A stretch of DNA of 64,000 nucleotides from Pseudomonas sp. UBA4194 (GCF_002379585.1 NZ_DFUE01000016.1:68316-132315), one strand, 5' to 3'. Positions 43,918 through 53,033 are shown, numbered from the stretch's first letter. The notes: a model not told the origin generated them from the sequence alone. Numbers and translations are program-made.

Positions 43918-44385
43918 ATGATGCCCACAGTTTTCATACTCAACGGCCCCAATTTGAATTTGCTGGGCCGTCGTGAGCCCCATATCTATGGCCACACCAC
44001 GCTGGAACAGATTCGGCAGGCCTGCCTGAAGACGTCTGATGCCGAGGGCCTGGACTGTGACTTTCGCCAGACCAACCACGAAGGCGTGATGGTCGACTGG
44101 ATTCAGGAAGCGTATGAGCATAATGCCGCGCTGATCATCAACCCAGCAGGCTTATCCTTCCATTCGATTCCGGTGCTGGATGCCTTGAAGCTCATCGATA
44201 GCCCGTTGATCGAACTGCATCTATCAAACATCCACGCGCGGGATGAACTTCACCGTCATTCGATCATGTCGGGCGCGGTCGATGCGGTGATCTGTGGGCT
44301 CGGTGCGCAGGGGTATCCGCTGGCCATCAAGGCGATCTCGACATTGCTGGAGCGGCGTGGGGACAACGCGGCTACTCAGCGGTGA
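43918..44385 (+). CDS. Type II dehydroquinase family protein, divergent (AroQ-like)
   Basis: A 155-residue member of the type II 3-dehydroquinate dehydratase family. NGPNLNLLGRREP and IYG supply the usual Asn, Arg and Tyr, and ELHLSNIHAR keeps the catalytic His and an Arg. However, the usual NPGAYTHTS reads NPAGLSFHS, replacing the substrate-binding His with Phe, and the later FRxHS reads LHRHS, losing an Arg. It may be a catabolic or otherwise altered paralogue. It forms an operon with the MHS transporter. Confidence 0.82.
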   Translation: MMPTVFILNGPNLNLLGRREPHIYGHTTLEQIRQACLKTSDAEGLDCDFRQTNHEGVMVDWIQEAYEHNAALIINPAGLSFHSIPVLDALKLIDSPLIELHLSNIHARDELHRHSIMSGAVDAVICGLGAQGYPLAIKAISTLLERRGDNAATQR

Positions 44386-44491
44386 GCCAGCCGGTCAACA
44401 GGTGAGGGGCATTATAGGAAACGTGCACCAAGCGGCCGCTGGCTGGCGCCAACGCCGCTGAATGGCAATTTCAGGATGGGCCGGTAAAGGC

Positions 44492-44647
44492 TCAAGCCTG
44501 CTCGTCTTGCTCATCATCGTTGTGCTTGAGCGCAGGCTTCAACCCAGGCTGCGGAGCGTGCTCGGCATTGGGGGCGATTTCTTCGCCATGATTCTTTTTC
44601 TCCTGCTGCACTTTCTTGTCGTGGGCGACGTTACGTGGATCGGTCAT
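44492..44647 (-). CDS. Small hydrophilic protein of unknown function
   Basis: A 51-residue charged protein beginning MTDPRNVAHDKKVQQEKK and ending in an acidic HNDDEQDEQA. A good AAGGA lies before the start, which supports translation. No domain recognised. It is probably disordered and could be a stress-related small protein, but that is a guess. It is divergent from the amidohydrolase gene. Confidence 0.6.
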   Translation of the reverse strand: MTDPRNVAHDKKVQQEKKNHGEEIAPNAEHAPQPGLKPALKHNDDEQDEQA

Positions 44648-44967
44648 GAGCGTTCCTTGATTAGGCAGAGAATTCGAACAGTCCCGTAGGCGACAAGCTG
44701 ATGCAAATCGCCTGGGTAAGCGTTGGAGTGAGGCCCGCGACAAGCGTTCAGTTCATTGGTAGAGGGCCGCTGAAGGCTGGCCCGATAGGCGAAAGGAACG
44801 GGGCAGGCTCCATGGCTTCGCGCTGCAGGTACTCCAGTTGTGTTTTTTGCCCATCTGGCTGTGAGTCGAGTTGTTTCCGCGCGCACCTCAGCATTGAGCA
44901 CATCGGTTCAATATTCCCAGTGTCAGCCACTCCAGAATCACTCGATGACAGGCGAGAGGTGAAAACC
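44648..44967. other. Intergenic region, no gene seen
   Basis: A 320-bp divergent region between the small hydrophilic protein and the amidohydrolase. Frames in it are open but have poor codon use. I see no clear promoter, operator or repeat. Confidence 0.4.
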
Positions 44968-46935
44968 ATGGCGACGCACGATGATCACACTGACCCGGAG
45001 CGGAGGCGGCTGTTGGCCAAAGGTTCGCTGCTGACCGCGGCGGCCACCCTGCTCCCTCGCCTGTCCTTCGCTGCTATAGATCCGGAAGGAACATCAATGA
45101 ACGCCGATCTCATCCTGTTCAATGGGCAACTGCATACCGTCGACCGCGAGAACCCCCGCGCCAGTGCCGTGGCGATCAAGGACGGGCGCTTTGTGGCGGT
45201 GGGTACCGATGCCCAGGCGATGGCACTGCGCGGTGACCGCACACAGATCATCGACCTCAAGGGTCGCTGCGTGATTCCCGGCCTCAACGACTCGCACCTG
45301 CACTTGATCCGTGGCGGTTTGAACTACAACCTGGAGTTGCGCTGGGAAGGTGTACCGTCACTGGCCGATGCCCTGCGCATGCTCAAGGACCAAGCCGATC
45401 GCACGCCGACGCCGCAGTGGGTGCGGGTAGTGGGTGGCTGGAACGAGTTCCAGTTTGCCGAGAAGCGCATGCCCACCCTGGAAGAGATCAACCAGGCGGC
45501 GCCGGACACGCCGGTGTTCCTGTTGCACCTGTATGACCGGGCCCTGCTCAACCGCGCCGCGCTGCGGGTGGCAGGCTATACCCGGGATACGCCAAACCCG
45601 CCTGGCGGCGAGATCGTGCGCGATGCCAATGGCAATCCCACGGGCATGCTGGTGGCCAAGCCCAACGCCATGATTCTTTACGCGACCCTGGCCAAGGGGC
45701 CAAAGCTGCCGCTGGAATATCAGGTCAACTCGACCCGTCAGTTCATGCGTGAGCTGAACCGGCTGGGCATCACCAGTTGCATCGATGCCGGTGGCGGCTT
45801 CCAGAACTACCCGGATGACTATGCGGTGATCGAGCAACTGAACCAGGAAAACCAGTTGACCGTGCGCATTGCCTACAACCTGTTCACCCAGAAACCCAAG
45901 GAAGAGCTGGCGGATTTCGAGAACTGGACCCGCTCAGTGAAGCTGCATCAGGGTAATGATTTTCTGCGCCACAACGGCGCCGGCGAGATGCTTACCTTCT
46001 CCGCCGCCGACTTCGAAGACTTCCGCGAGCCGCGCCCGGACCTGCCCGGCGCGATGGAAAACGACCTGGAGCCGGTGGTGCGTCACCTGGTAGAGCAGCG
46101 CTGGCCGTTCCGCTTGCACGCCACCTACGACGAGTCCATCAGCCGCATGCTCGATGTCTTCGAGAAGGTCGATCGGGATATTCCGTTCAACGGCTTGCCG
46201 TGGTTCTTCGACCACTGCGAAACCATTACGCCGCGCAATATCGAGCGGGTACGGGCGCTGGGCGGCGGTATCGCGATCCAGGATCGCATGGCGTTCCAGG
46301 GTGAATACTTCGTCGAGCGCTACGGCGCCAAGGCCGCCGAGGCGACCCCGCCGATCAAGCGCATGCTCGCCGAAGGTGTGCCCGTGGGGGCCGGTACCGA
46401 TGCCACGCGGGTGTCGAGCTACAACCCGTGGACTTCGCTGTACTGGATGGTCAGTGGACGTACGGTGGGCGGGCTGGAGCTGTACCCGGAAGGGCTGCCC
46501 AGGGCTACGGCGCTGGAACTGTTTACCCACGGCAGCGCCTGGTTCTCTTCCGAACAGGGCAAGAAGGGACAGATCAAGGTGGGTCAGTTGGCGGACCTGA
46601 CGGCATTGTCGGCGGATTTCTTCAGCGTGGATGCCGAGGCGATCAAGTGGATCGAGTCGGTGCTGACGGTAGTGGATGGCAAGGTGGTGTACGGCGCGGA
46701 TGATTTCGAGCCGCTGGCGCCCAAACGGGTCCCCGTGCTGCCGGACTGGTCGCCGGTGGCCAAGGTGCCGGGGCATTGGAAGCCTGCCTCACCGATGCTT
46801 GCCCAGGTGCACCAGTGCAGCGGGCCCTGCGCGGTGCACGCCCACGGTCATGAGAAAGCCCGCCTGTCCAATGCACCCATCAGTGATTTCCAGGGTTTCT
46901 GGGGCGCATTCGGCTGCTCCTGCTTCGCCTTTTGA
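44968..46935 (+). CDS. YtcJ-like amidohydrolase, Tat-type signal
   Basis: A 655-residue amidohydrolase of the YtcJ group. Possible twin-arginine signal at 12-34 (ERRRLLAKGS then a hydrophobic stretch). LKGRCVIPGLNDSHLH (about 96-111) is the metal-binding HxH motif, followed by HATYDES (His), FFDHCE and GAGTDATRVSSYNP (Asp). It should hydrolyse an amide, carbamate or imine, but the substrate is unknown. The C-terminal tail ends in GCSCFAF. Start MATHDD follows GAGAGGTG; the alternative MNADLI would drop the signal. Confidence 0.85.
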   Translation: MATHDDHTDPERRRLLAKGSLLTAAATLLPRLSFAAIDPEGTSMNADLILFNGQLHTVDRENPRASAVAIKDGRFVAVGTDAQAMALRGDRTQIIDLKGRCVIPGLNDSHLHLIRGGLNYNLELRWEGVPSLADALRMLKDQADRTPTPQWVRVVGGWNEFQFAEKRMPTLEEINQAAPDTPVFLLHLYDRALLNRAALRVAGYTRDTPNPPGGEIVRDANGNPTGMLVAKPNAMILYATLAKGPKLPLEYQVNSTRQFMRELNRLGITSCIDAGGGFQNYPDDYAVIEQLNQENQLTVRIAYNLFTQKPKEELADFENWTRSVKLHQGNDFLRHNGAGEMLTFSAADFEDFREPRPDLPGAMENDLEPVVRHLVEQRWPFRLHATYDESISRMLDVFEKVDRDIPFNGLPWFFDHCETITPRNIERVRALGGGIAIQDRMAFQGEYFVERYGAKAAEATPPIKRMLAEGVPVGAGTDATRVSSYNPWTSLYWMVSGRTVGGLELYPEGLPRATALELFTHGSAWFSSEQGKKGQIKVGQLADLTALSADFFSVDAEAIKWIESVLTVVDGKVVYGADDFEPLAPKRVPVLPDWSPVAKVPGHWKPASPMLAQVHQCSGPCAVHAHGHEKARLSNAPISDFQGFWGAFGCSCFAF

Positions 46936-46977
46936 TGCTCTTTCACGTCAACTCGCCCATCGCATAGGGATACACCC

Positions 46978-47074
46978 ATGACCGCTCCAAAATGCAATCG
47001 CTTGAACACGGCCCATTCCTGACTATCGCAATCTGATGAACAGCTACGGCGCCCCGACCATTCATAAGGACTGA
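46978..47074 (+). pseudogene. Remnant of a YcaC-like hydrolase gene
   Basis: The first 14 codons read MTAPKCNRLNTAHS and stop. In the next frame, from 47018, the sequence reads PDYRNLMNSYGAPTIHKD and stops at 47072-47074. These match the start (NRLN) and end (YRNLMNSY) of the intact YcaC-like protein at 21368-21994. The middle, about 175 codons, has been lost. It lies just before the chloroperoxidase-like gene, so that gene may once have been the second of a two-gene operon. Confidence 0.8.
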
Positions 47075-47078
47075 TCCA

Positions 47079-47900
47079 ATGCCCTATTTTACTACTGACG
47101 ACGGTACCGAGATTTTCTACAAGGACTGGGGCAGCGGTCAGCCCATCGTCTTTCACCATGGTTGGCCATTGAGCTCGGACGACTGGGACGCACAACTGCT
47201 GTTCTTCGTCGCCAAGGGCTACCGCGTGATCGCGCATGATCGCCGCGGCCATGGGCGCTCGACCCAGACCGCCCATGGCAATGACATGGACACCTACGTT
47301 GCGGACGTCATCGCCCTGGCTACGCACCTGGACTTGAAGGATGCCGTGCATGTCGGCCACTCCACGGGCGGCGGTGAGGTAGCCCGCTACGTGGCTCGAT
47401 CCGACCAGGGTCGAGTGTCCAAGGCGGTATTGATCGGCGCGGTTCCACCCATCATGGTCCAGTCTGCAAGCAACCCAGGTGGATTGCCCATCCAGGTCTT
47501 CGATGGCTTTCGGGCGGCACTGAGCGCAAACCGCGCGCAGTTCTACAAGGAAGTCGCCATTCCGTTCTATGGGTACAACCGTACGGATGCGAAAATCTCG
47601 GAAGGCGTGACCGAGAATTGGTGGCGTCAAGGCATGATGGGCGGGGCCAAGGCCCATTACGACTGCATCGAGGCCTTCTCGGAAACCGACTTTACCGAGG
47701 ACTTGAAAGAAATCGCCGTGCCTGTGCTGATCCTGCACGGCGACGATGACCAGATAGTCCCCATCGGCGACTCGGCCGAGCTGTCGATCAAGCTGGTTGC
47801 CGATGGCACCCTGAAGATCTACAAGGGGTATCCGCATGGGATGTGCACCACGCATCCGGAGGTTATCAACGAAGACCTGCTGGCCTTCATCAAGGCCTGA
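47079..47900 (+). CDS. Alpha/beta hydrolase, non-heme chloroperoxidase-like
   Basis: A 273-residue alpha/beta hydrolase of the cofactor-free haloperoxidase/esterase group. Motifs are FHHGWPLSSDDW, the nucleophile elbow GHSTGGG (Ser about 97), an acid in LHGDDDQIVP (about 227) and a His in GYPHGMCTTHP (about 256). It starts four bases after the YcaC remnant, with AAGGA upstream within the relic. Real substrates are probably esters or lactones; the chloroperoxidase name is a family label. Confidence 0.88.
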   Translation: MPYFTTDDGTEIFYKDWGSGQPIVFHHGWPLSSDDWDAQLLFFVAKGYRVIAHDRRGHGRSTQTAHGNDMDTYVADVIALATHLDLKDAVHVGHSTGGGEVARYVARSDQGRVSKAVLIGAVPPIMVQSASNPGGLPIQVFDGFRAALSANRAQFYKEVAIPFYGYNRTDAKISEGVTENWWRQGMMGGAKAHYDCIEAFSETDFTEDLKEIAVPVLILHGDDDQIVPIGDSAELSIKLVADGTLKIYKGYPHGMCTTHPEVINEDLLAFIKA

Positions 47901-47908
47901 CTCGCACC

Positions 47909-47933
47909 GGGCCTCCTGCAGCTATGGAGGCCC
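47909..47933. terminator. Hairpin after the chloroperoxidase-like gene
   Basis: GGGCCTCC and GGAGGCCC form a perfect 8-bp stem around a 9-base loop, eight bases after the stop. No U-tract follows. Confidence 0.5.
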
Positions 47934-48016
47934 TGGCTGCGACATGAACTCAGCGATGCAAAATGGGAATAGTTGCTATTCTTCACCTCTTCCCTCCCAT
48001 TGGCGCAACCGCAGAC

Positions 48017-48967
48017 ATGAGAACCGTAGCGATACTGGTGTATCCGGATGTACTGATGCTGGACGTGGCCGGGCCGCTCGAGGTGTTCTCCATGGCCAAC
48101 CGCTACCTGGAGGCCGACGACCGCTATCAGCTGCTGACGATCAGCACGACGGCTCACGATGTACGGACTTCCAACGGCACGCGGCTGTTGGCAGACCACC
48201 TGTTGAGCGACGCCCCGAAGGCCTTCGATCTGCTGCTGATTCCCGGCGGCCCCGGTGCCTACAATGAAAAGCACGAGGCGCTCAAGCCGTGGTTGCAAGA
48301 GGCAGTCAGGGCGTCACGACGCTATGGTTCGATCTGCACAGGCGCGTTCATCCTGGGGGAGGCCGGACTGCTCGATGGCCGCCAGGTCACCACTCATTGG
48401 GGCTATATCGAACAACTGTCGCGGCGCTTTCCGGCGGCCAAAGTCAGCAGCGAGCGGATCTACATTCAGGACGACACGCTGTTTACCTCAGGAGGCATTA
48501 CCGCCGGCATCGACATGGCGCTGGAAATGCTCGCCCAGGACCACGGTAAGAAGATCGCCGTATCCGTGGCCAAAGTGCTGCTGGTCGCCACCAAGCGTCA
48601 GGGTGGCCAATCGCAATTCAGCCCGCTGCTGGCCGAAGTGGCCAATGAAGATTCACCGATTGCCCGCGCTCAGCAGCACGTGCTCGCGCATCTTACCGAG
48701 GATCTGAGCGTCGAAAATCTCGCTGCGGTGGCGGGCATGAGTACTCGGCACTTCTCACGCGTGTTCGCACGCGACATCGGCATGACGCCCATGGCTTTCG
48801 TCCACAGCGCACGCCTGGACCAAGCGCGCAGCCTGCTGGAAAACAGCGAGCTACCGCTCAAGACCGTGGCTTACCGCAGTGGCTTTCGCAATGAACGCTG
48901 CATGCGGATGCTGTTCAGCGAGCGTTTGGGACTCAGCCCGTCTCAGTATCGGCATCAATTTGGCTGA
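48017..48967 (+). CDS. GlxA-type AraC-family regulator with DJ-1/PfpI domain
   Basis: A 316-residue protein: DJ-1/PfpI-like N-terminal domain (about 1-190) with GGPGAYNE and a cysteine in GSICTGAFILGEAG (about 112), and a C-terminal AraC double HTH (about 215-316) with LAAVAGMSTRHFSRVF and TVAYRSGFRNERCMRMLF. This is the GlxA/FtrA form of regulator. It may control the neighbouring hydrolase or downstream genes (inference). Start MRTVAIL, though the upstream in-frame codons are open. Confidence 0.88.
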   Translation: MRTVAILVYPDVLMLDVAGPLEVFSMANRYLEADDRYQLLTISTTAHDVRTSNGTRLLADHLLSDAPKAFDLLLIPGGPGAYNEKHEALKPWLQEAVRASRRYGSICTGAFILGEAGLLDGRQVTTHWGYIEQLSRRFPAAKVSSERIYIQDDTLFTSGGITAGIDMALEMLAQDHGKKIAVSVAKVLLVATKRQGGQSQFSPLLAEVANEDSPIARAQQHVLAHLTEDLSVENLAAVAGMSTRHFSRVFARDIGMTPMAFVHSARLDQARSLLENSELPLKTVAYRSGFRNERCMRMLFSERLGLSPSQYRHQFG

Positions 48968-49086
48968 TCTGTCCGTTTTGCGCCGCAATTTGGCGGTGTA
49001 CGCCCCCAATCGGCGGTAGGCCCGCGCGCCCGATAACGCGATCATCGCTTCAGTAGTTAATGATTAATTACCGGCGAGTGCGTTTT

Positions 49087-49632
49087 ATGATTCAGTCAGG
49101 AAATATCTGGATCTCATTGGACAGGCTCGAGCCCGAACGCGCTGTTTTTTGGCGACTCGATCCATGCGCGGCAGGTGAGGCGCGAGCTGATCGTCAATGC
49201 TGTCGAAGTCATTCAGGCCTTCCCCCCCTCCTCCCCTGCGCTGCCGATTCAGAAGACCCCGCGCTGCCTTCCCCGCGGCCAAGTGTTGCGTTGACGCCGT
49301 GGCAGGAGCGCAAGGCCAAAGCCATGCTCGCTGGCAGCCTGTGTACCAGGCTGTTCATAGCCGACGTCGCCAGGCAGTGCGCCATGTCGCGCAGCCACTT
49401 CTCCCGTGCCTTCAAGAAAACCACAGGCATGTCACCTCAAGAGTGGGCATTGGACGTGCGTATCCGCAAAGCCCAGGAATGCTTGAAGGCGGATCACCTA
49501 CCGCTGGCGCAGATCAGTCAGGAATGCGGCTTCGCCGACCAGTCGCATTTCAGCCGGATGTTCAGCAAGCTGGTCGGGGTGACGCCCAAGCGCTGGCAAC
49601 GCTTGAATTCGAACAAGGCGCAGTTGGGGTAA
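49087..49632 (+). CDS. AraC-family regulator with an apparent double frame shift
   Basis: The C-terminal 100 residues are a clean AraC double HTH (VALTPWQERKAKAML, RSHFSRAFKKTTGMSPQEW, SQECGFADQSHFSRMFSK). The start MIQSGNIWISLDRLEPER also looks genuine. In between, the reading frame gives a cysteine-rich stretch with poor codon use, while the +1 frame from 49139 gives a better protein (SIHARQVRRELIVNAVEVIQ) until about 49221, and a stop at 49292. The switch points fall at a T6 run (49145-49150) and a C7 run (49222-49228). Either the N-terminal part is damaged or these are assembly errors. Confidence 0.65.
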   Translation: MIQSGNIWISLDRLEPERAVFWRLDPCAAGEARADRQCCRSHSGLPPLLPCAADSEDPALPSPRPSVALTPWQERKAKAMLAGSLCTRLFIADVARQCAMSRSHFSRAFKKTTGMSPQEWALDVRIRKAQECLKADHLPLAQISQECGFADQSHFSRMFSKLVGVTPKRWQRLNSNKAQLG

Positions 49633-49824
49633 GTTGGTGGGTATCGCTGGGGGCATGTCCGTTGAGGCAAGTGATCTCAACCTTGGGCGCGAAACAGACG
49701 CAGCGTGGTGGGCCACATCCCGACTCGAGAATTTTTTTCCACATTGATGATCCGAAAGATCAGCGATCAGCCGCCGGTTCACCATTAGACTGAACAGCCC
49801 GCTTTCCACACCGGTGCCCGAACG

Positions 49825-50793
49825 ATGACGCAGGACAATCCATCCCACGACCTGACGAACCACACCACGTTCAACCAGACCTTTCAGGAAGGCCAATTGA
49901 CCATTGGCTTCATTTCCCCCGCACGTGGCTACCCCGACAGCCCGTTTCCCAGCCTGGCCGATCAGGCGGAGATCGTTCAGCGCCTCGACCGGAGCGACGC
50001 CGCAGCGCTGTGGCTGCGCGATGTGCCCTTCTACGATCCGTCATTTGGCGACACCGGCCAGGTGCTGGACCCGATGGTCTATGCCGGGTGGCTGTCGGCG
50101 CTGACCAGCAGGATCGCCATTGGCACGGCGGGCATCGTGACGCCACTGCGCGAGCCGGTGATCACAGCCAAGCAGATCGCCACGGCCGATCAGCTGTTGG
50201 CCGGTCGGTTCCTGGCGGGCATGGCGTCAGGCGATCGCCCGACCGAATACCCCGCTTTCGGTGTCGATTTCGGGACACGGGTAGAGCGCTACCAGGAAGC
50301 GGTGACGCTGCTCAAGACGCTCACCTCCACCTCATTCCCACGGCTGAAGACCCAGCACTTCGGTGAACTGCGTGGCGATATCGATCTGGTGCCCAAGCCA
50401 GCAGCGCCGCATATCCCCATCGTGGCCATCGGGCGGGCCGGGCAAACCCTCGAGTGGTTGGCGCAGCATGTCGATGCATGGATCTGGCATGGCGATGCAC
50501 AGCGCATGGGGGAGGTAGTGCCACACTGGCGTGAGGTGACCGCTTCGCGAGGGTTCGTTCCATTCGGCTACGGGGCGATGTTCGATCTGGATGTCGATGC
50601 CAATGCGCCGCTGCAAACGGGACGGATTCTTCGCGGCGGGCGGCATGCCATGAAGGACTTTCTGATGCGTCAACGGGAGGCTGGTATCAATCATGTCGCG
50701 CTCAATCTCAAGCCGACCCGGCGTCCCGCCCTGGAACTCATCGATGAGCTTCAGGAGCATGTTCTACCGCACTTCGCCGTAACCGCCGCATAG
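49825..50793 (+). CDS. LLM-class (luciferase-like) flavin oxidoreductase
   Basis: A 322-residue member of the bacterial luciferase-like monooxygenase fold (TIM barrel, FMN or F420 enzymes). It shows LTIGFISPARGYPDSPFPSL at the N-terminus, ALWLRDVPFYDPSFGD, IAIGTAGIVTPLREPV, MASGDRPTEYPAFGVD and PIVAIGRAGQTLEW. Probably uses reduced FMN. Substrate unknown; length is within the family range. Start MTQDNP lacks a strong ribosome-binding site. Convergent with a LysR gene. Confidence 0.85.
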   Translation: MTQDNPSHDLTNHTTFNQTFQEGQLTIGFISPARGYPDSPFPSLADQAEIVQRLDRSDAAALWLRDVPFYDPSFGDTGQVLDPMVYAGWLSALTSRIAIGTAGIVTPLREPVITAKQIATADQLLAGRFLAGMASGDRPTEYPAFGVDFGTRVERYQEAVTLLKTLTSTSFPRLKTQHFGELRGDIDLVPKPAAPHIPIVAIGRAGQTLEWLAQHVDAWIWHGDAQRMGEVVPHWREVTASRGFVPFGYGAMFDLDVDANAPLQTGRILRGGRHAMKDFLMRQREAGINHVALNLKPTRRPALELIDELQEHVLPHFAVTAA

Positions 50794-50816
50794 CGCGGCG
50801 CGAGTCTGGGGCTTCG

Positions 50817-51734
50817 CTAGCGGCGCCCCGCAGTGGTCAGGTTGGCTCCCAGATATTCCACCAGGGCACTGACCTTGGGCTGCCCCTCGCGGCTCTTGAG
50901 CCAGATGAGATTCATGGGCAGACCGTCGGTGGCCCGATGAGGCAGAACCTCCACCAACCTGCCGCTGTTCAGATGCACCTGCACCAACCAGGTCGGCAAT
51001 TGTGCAATACCCATTCCCGCCAGCGCCGCCATCACCTCCCCTTCGCCATCCCCCACAGCAATGTGGGGGTGGATGATTCGACGCTCCCTGTCGCCCTGCC
51101 GGCCCTTGAAATACCAGGGGATGGCCATGCCGTCGTTCAGGCCATAACCCACGCACAGGTGCCGGTCCAGGTCGGCTTCCGAAGCCGGCTGACCATAGCG
51201 CTCAAGATAGTCGGGCGCGGCGCAGAAAATCAGTTTCTGGGTGCCGAAGTAGCGGTGCCCTATAGAGGCCGGCCAAGCATCCGATCCGCCGATGCGCACC
51301 ACGATGTCGATGTTCTCGTGCACCGGGTCCACATAGCGATCCGAAAACGACACATGGGGGGACAGCCGCGGATGCTGTTTCATGAACTCCAGAATCAGCG
51401 GCAGCACATGCAGACGCCCATAGGACGCGGGCAGATCGATGCGCACTTTGCCCTGGGGCTCGGTCTGGGTGGAGGTCAGAGCAATCTCGACCTCTTCCAG
51501 ATCCGACAGCACGGTGGTGCAGGTGCGGTAGAACGTTTCGCCCGCTTCGGTAAGGGACAAGCGCCGGGTGGTGCGCTGGAACAGCCGAACGCCCAAGCGC
51601 GCTTCCAACCGCGCGATGCTCTTGCTCACGGCGGAGTTGGTCAGGTTCAGACGTTCGGCCGCAGCCGTAAAGCTGCCCATGTCGGCAACGATCACGAACA
51701 CGTCGATCCCTTTGAGGCGTTCTGAAGAAAACAT
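50817..51734 (-). CDS. LysR-type regulator of the MFS/OYE unit
   Basis: A 305-residue LysR protein. HTH at about 1-60 (GIDVFVIVADMGSFTAAAERL, NSAVSKSIARLEARLG, RTTRRLSL). It is divergent from an MFS exporter gene followed by an old-yellow-enzyme gene, a common arrangement for electrophile or drug response. Start MFSSER gives a normal N-terminus. A TGAAT-N8-ATTCA dyad lies in the intergenic region. Confidence 0.88.
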   Translation of the reverse strand: MFSSERLKGIDVFVIVADMGSFTAAAERLNLTNSAVSKSIARLEARLGVRLFQRTTRRLSLTEAGETFYRTCTTVLSDLEEVEIALTSTQTEPQGKVRIDLPASYGRLHVLPLILEFMKQHPRLSPHVSFSDRYVDPVHENIDIVVRIGGSDAWPASIGHRYFGTQKLIFCAAPDYLERYGQPASEADLDRHLCVGYGLNDGMAIPWYFKGRQGDRERRIIHPHIAVGDGEGEVMAALAGMGIAQLPTWLVQVHLNSGRLVEVLPHRATDGLPMNLIWLKSREGQPKVSALVEYLGANLTTAGRR

Positions 51735-51742
51735 CGGCACTC

Positions 51743-51770
51743 CAATTGATGAATCTGGTTCCATTCACTC
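51743..51770. promoter_or_regulatory. Candidate LysR dyad between LysR and MFS genes
   Basis: A TGAAT-ctggttcc-ATTCA dyad (18 bp) lies in the divergent region shortly upstream of the LysR start. The arms are short, so support is modest. Confidence 0.35.
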
Positions 51771-51842
51771 GGTCGGAACGAGCCAAGATAAAACAGGATT
51801 TCTCCAATAGGCTATGCCAAAACCCGTTTGGAGTTAAGCACC

Positions 51843-53033
51843 ATGCAGTCCCCATCTACGGCCAGTGCCCCATTGGCCTCCCCTGCAATCGCCGGTTCAG
51901 GGCTTCAGATCCTGATCATGGCCGTTGCGGCCTTCATCATCGTAACTACCGAGTTTCTGATTGTCGGCCTGCTGCCGGCCTTGTCGCGTGAGCTGAACAT
52001 TTCGATCGCCCTGGCAGGCCAGGTGGTTACCCTGTTCGCCTTCACGGTCATGCTGTTCGGGCCGATACTCACCGCCAAACTGGCGCACGTCGAACGCAAG
52101 AAACTGTTCACCTGGATCTTGATGGTATTCGCAGCCTCCAACGTGCTGGCGGCTGTGTCGACCAATATCTGGGTGCTGGCATTGGCACGCTTCATCCCAG
52201 CCTTGGCATTGCCGGTGTTCTGGGGTACTGCCAGCGAAACGGCGGGTCAGCTGGCAGGTCCGGGACAATCCGGCAAGGCCGTGGGCCGGGTCTACCTGGG
52301 TATCACTGCCGCGCTGGTGTTCGGTGTGCCACTGGGCACCCTGGCGGCCGATTCGGTGGGCTGGCGTGGGAGCTTCTGGATCCTGGCCGGGATCTCCTTC
52401 TTCATCGGTGTGCTGATGCACCTGGTCATGCCCAAGCTGCCGGTGTCCGCCAGCTCGCACCCTGATCAGAAGCAAACCGCGATCCTGCGCCAACCGCGCT
52501 TCCTCGCTCACCTGCTGCTGTCGATTCTGACGTTTACCTCGTTGTTCACGGCCTACACCTACCTGGCCGACATTCTCGAGCGTCTGGGCGGTATTCCTGC
52601 AGGCCAGGTGGGCTGGTGGCTGATGGGCTTTGGTGCCATCGGCATGGTCGGTAACCACCTGGGCGGCAGCATGGTCGACCGCAAGCCGCTGGCCGCGATG
52701 GTGCTGTTCCTGGTGCTGGCCGGTGCCGGCATGCTGGCCGCCGTCCCGCTTGCCAGTCACCTTGTTGGCTTGATCGTCGCCCTGGTGGCGTGGGGCATCG
52801 GCTATACCGCGCTGTTCGTGGTGTGCCAGGTGCGCGTGATGCAGGCCGGTCCGCAGGCTCAGTCTCTGGCCGCGACCATGAACATCTCTGCGGCCAACGC
52901 CGGCATCGGCCTGGGGGCCATCCTCGGCGGCATCGGCATTGGCCACTTTGGTCTGGGCTCGATCGGCGTCATCGCCACCCTCATCGCGGCACTGGCGGTG
53001 ATCGTCGCGCTGCTGCTGATGCGTCGCCCGTAA
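51843..53033 (+). CDS. MFS drug/sugar exporter, DHA1-like
   Basis: A 396-residue 12-helix MFS protein of the DHA1/AraJ-like efflux group. It has AAFIIVTTEFLIVGLLPALS (about 27-46), GPILTAKLAHVERKK in loop 2-3, LARFIPALALPVFWGTASE, and a cytoplasmic central loop near residue 200. The start MQSPSTA is in good register, with GGAG in the region upstream. It should export a small toxic compound. The OYE gene follows after 64 bp. Confidence 0.87.
   Translation: MQSPSTASAPLASPAIAGSGLQILIMAVAAFIIVTTEFLIVGLLPALSRELNISIALAGQVVTLFAFTVMLFGPILTAKLAHVERKKLFTWILMVFAASNVLAAVSTNIWVLALARFIPALALPVFWGTASETAGQLAGPGQSGKAVGRVYLGITAALVFGVPLGTLAADSVGWRGSFWILAGISFFIGVLMHLVMPKLPVSASSHPDQKQTAILRQPRFLAHLLLSILTFTSLFTAYTYLADILERLGGIPAGQVGWWLMGFGAIGMVGNHLGGSMVDRKPLAAMVLFLVLAGAGMLAAVPLASHLVGLIVALVAWGIGYTALFVVCQVRVMQAGPQAQSLAATMNISAANAGIGLGAILGGIGIGHFGLGSIGVIATLIAALAVIVALLLMRRP

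Noticed and set aside
44701..44967. N-terminal extension of the amidohydrolase frame
   Set aside because: The codons before MATHDD do not resemble the family, contain many Cys and Ser, and would place sequence in front of the Tat-type signal.
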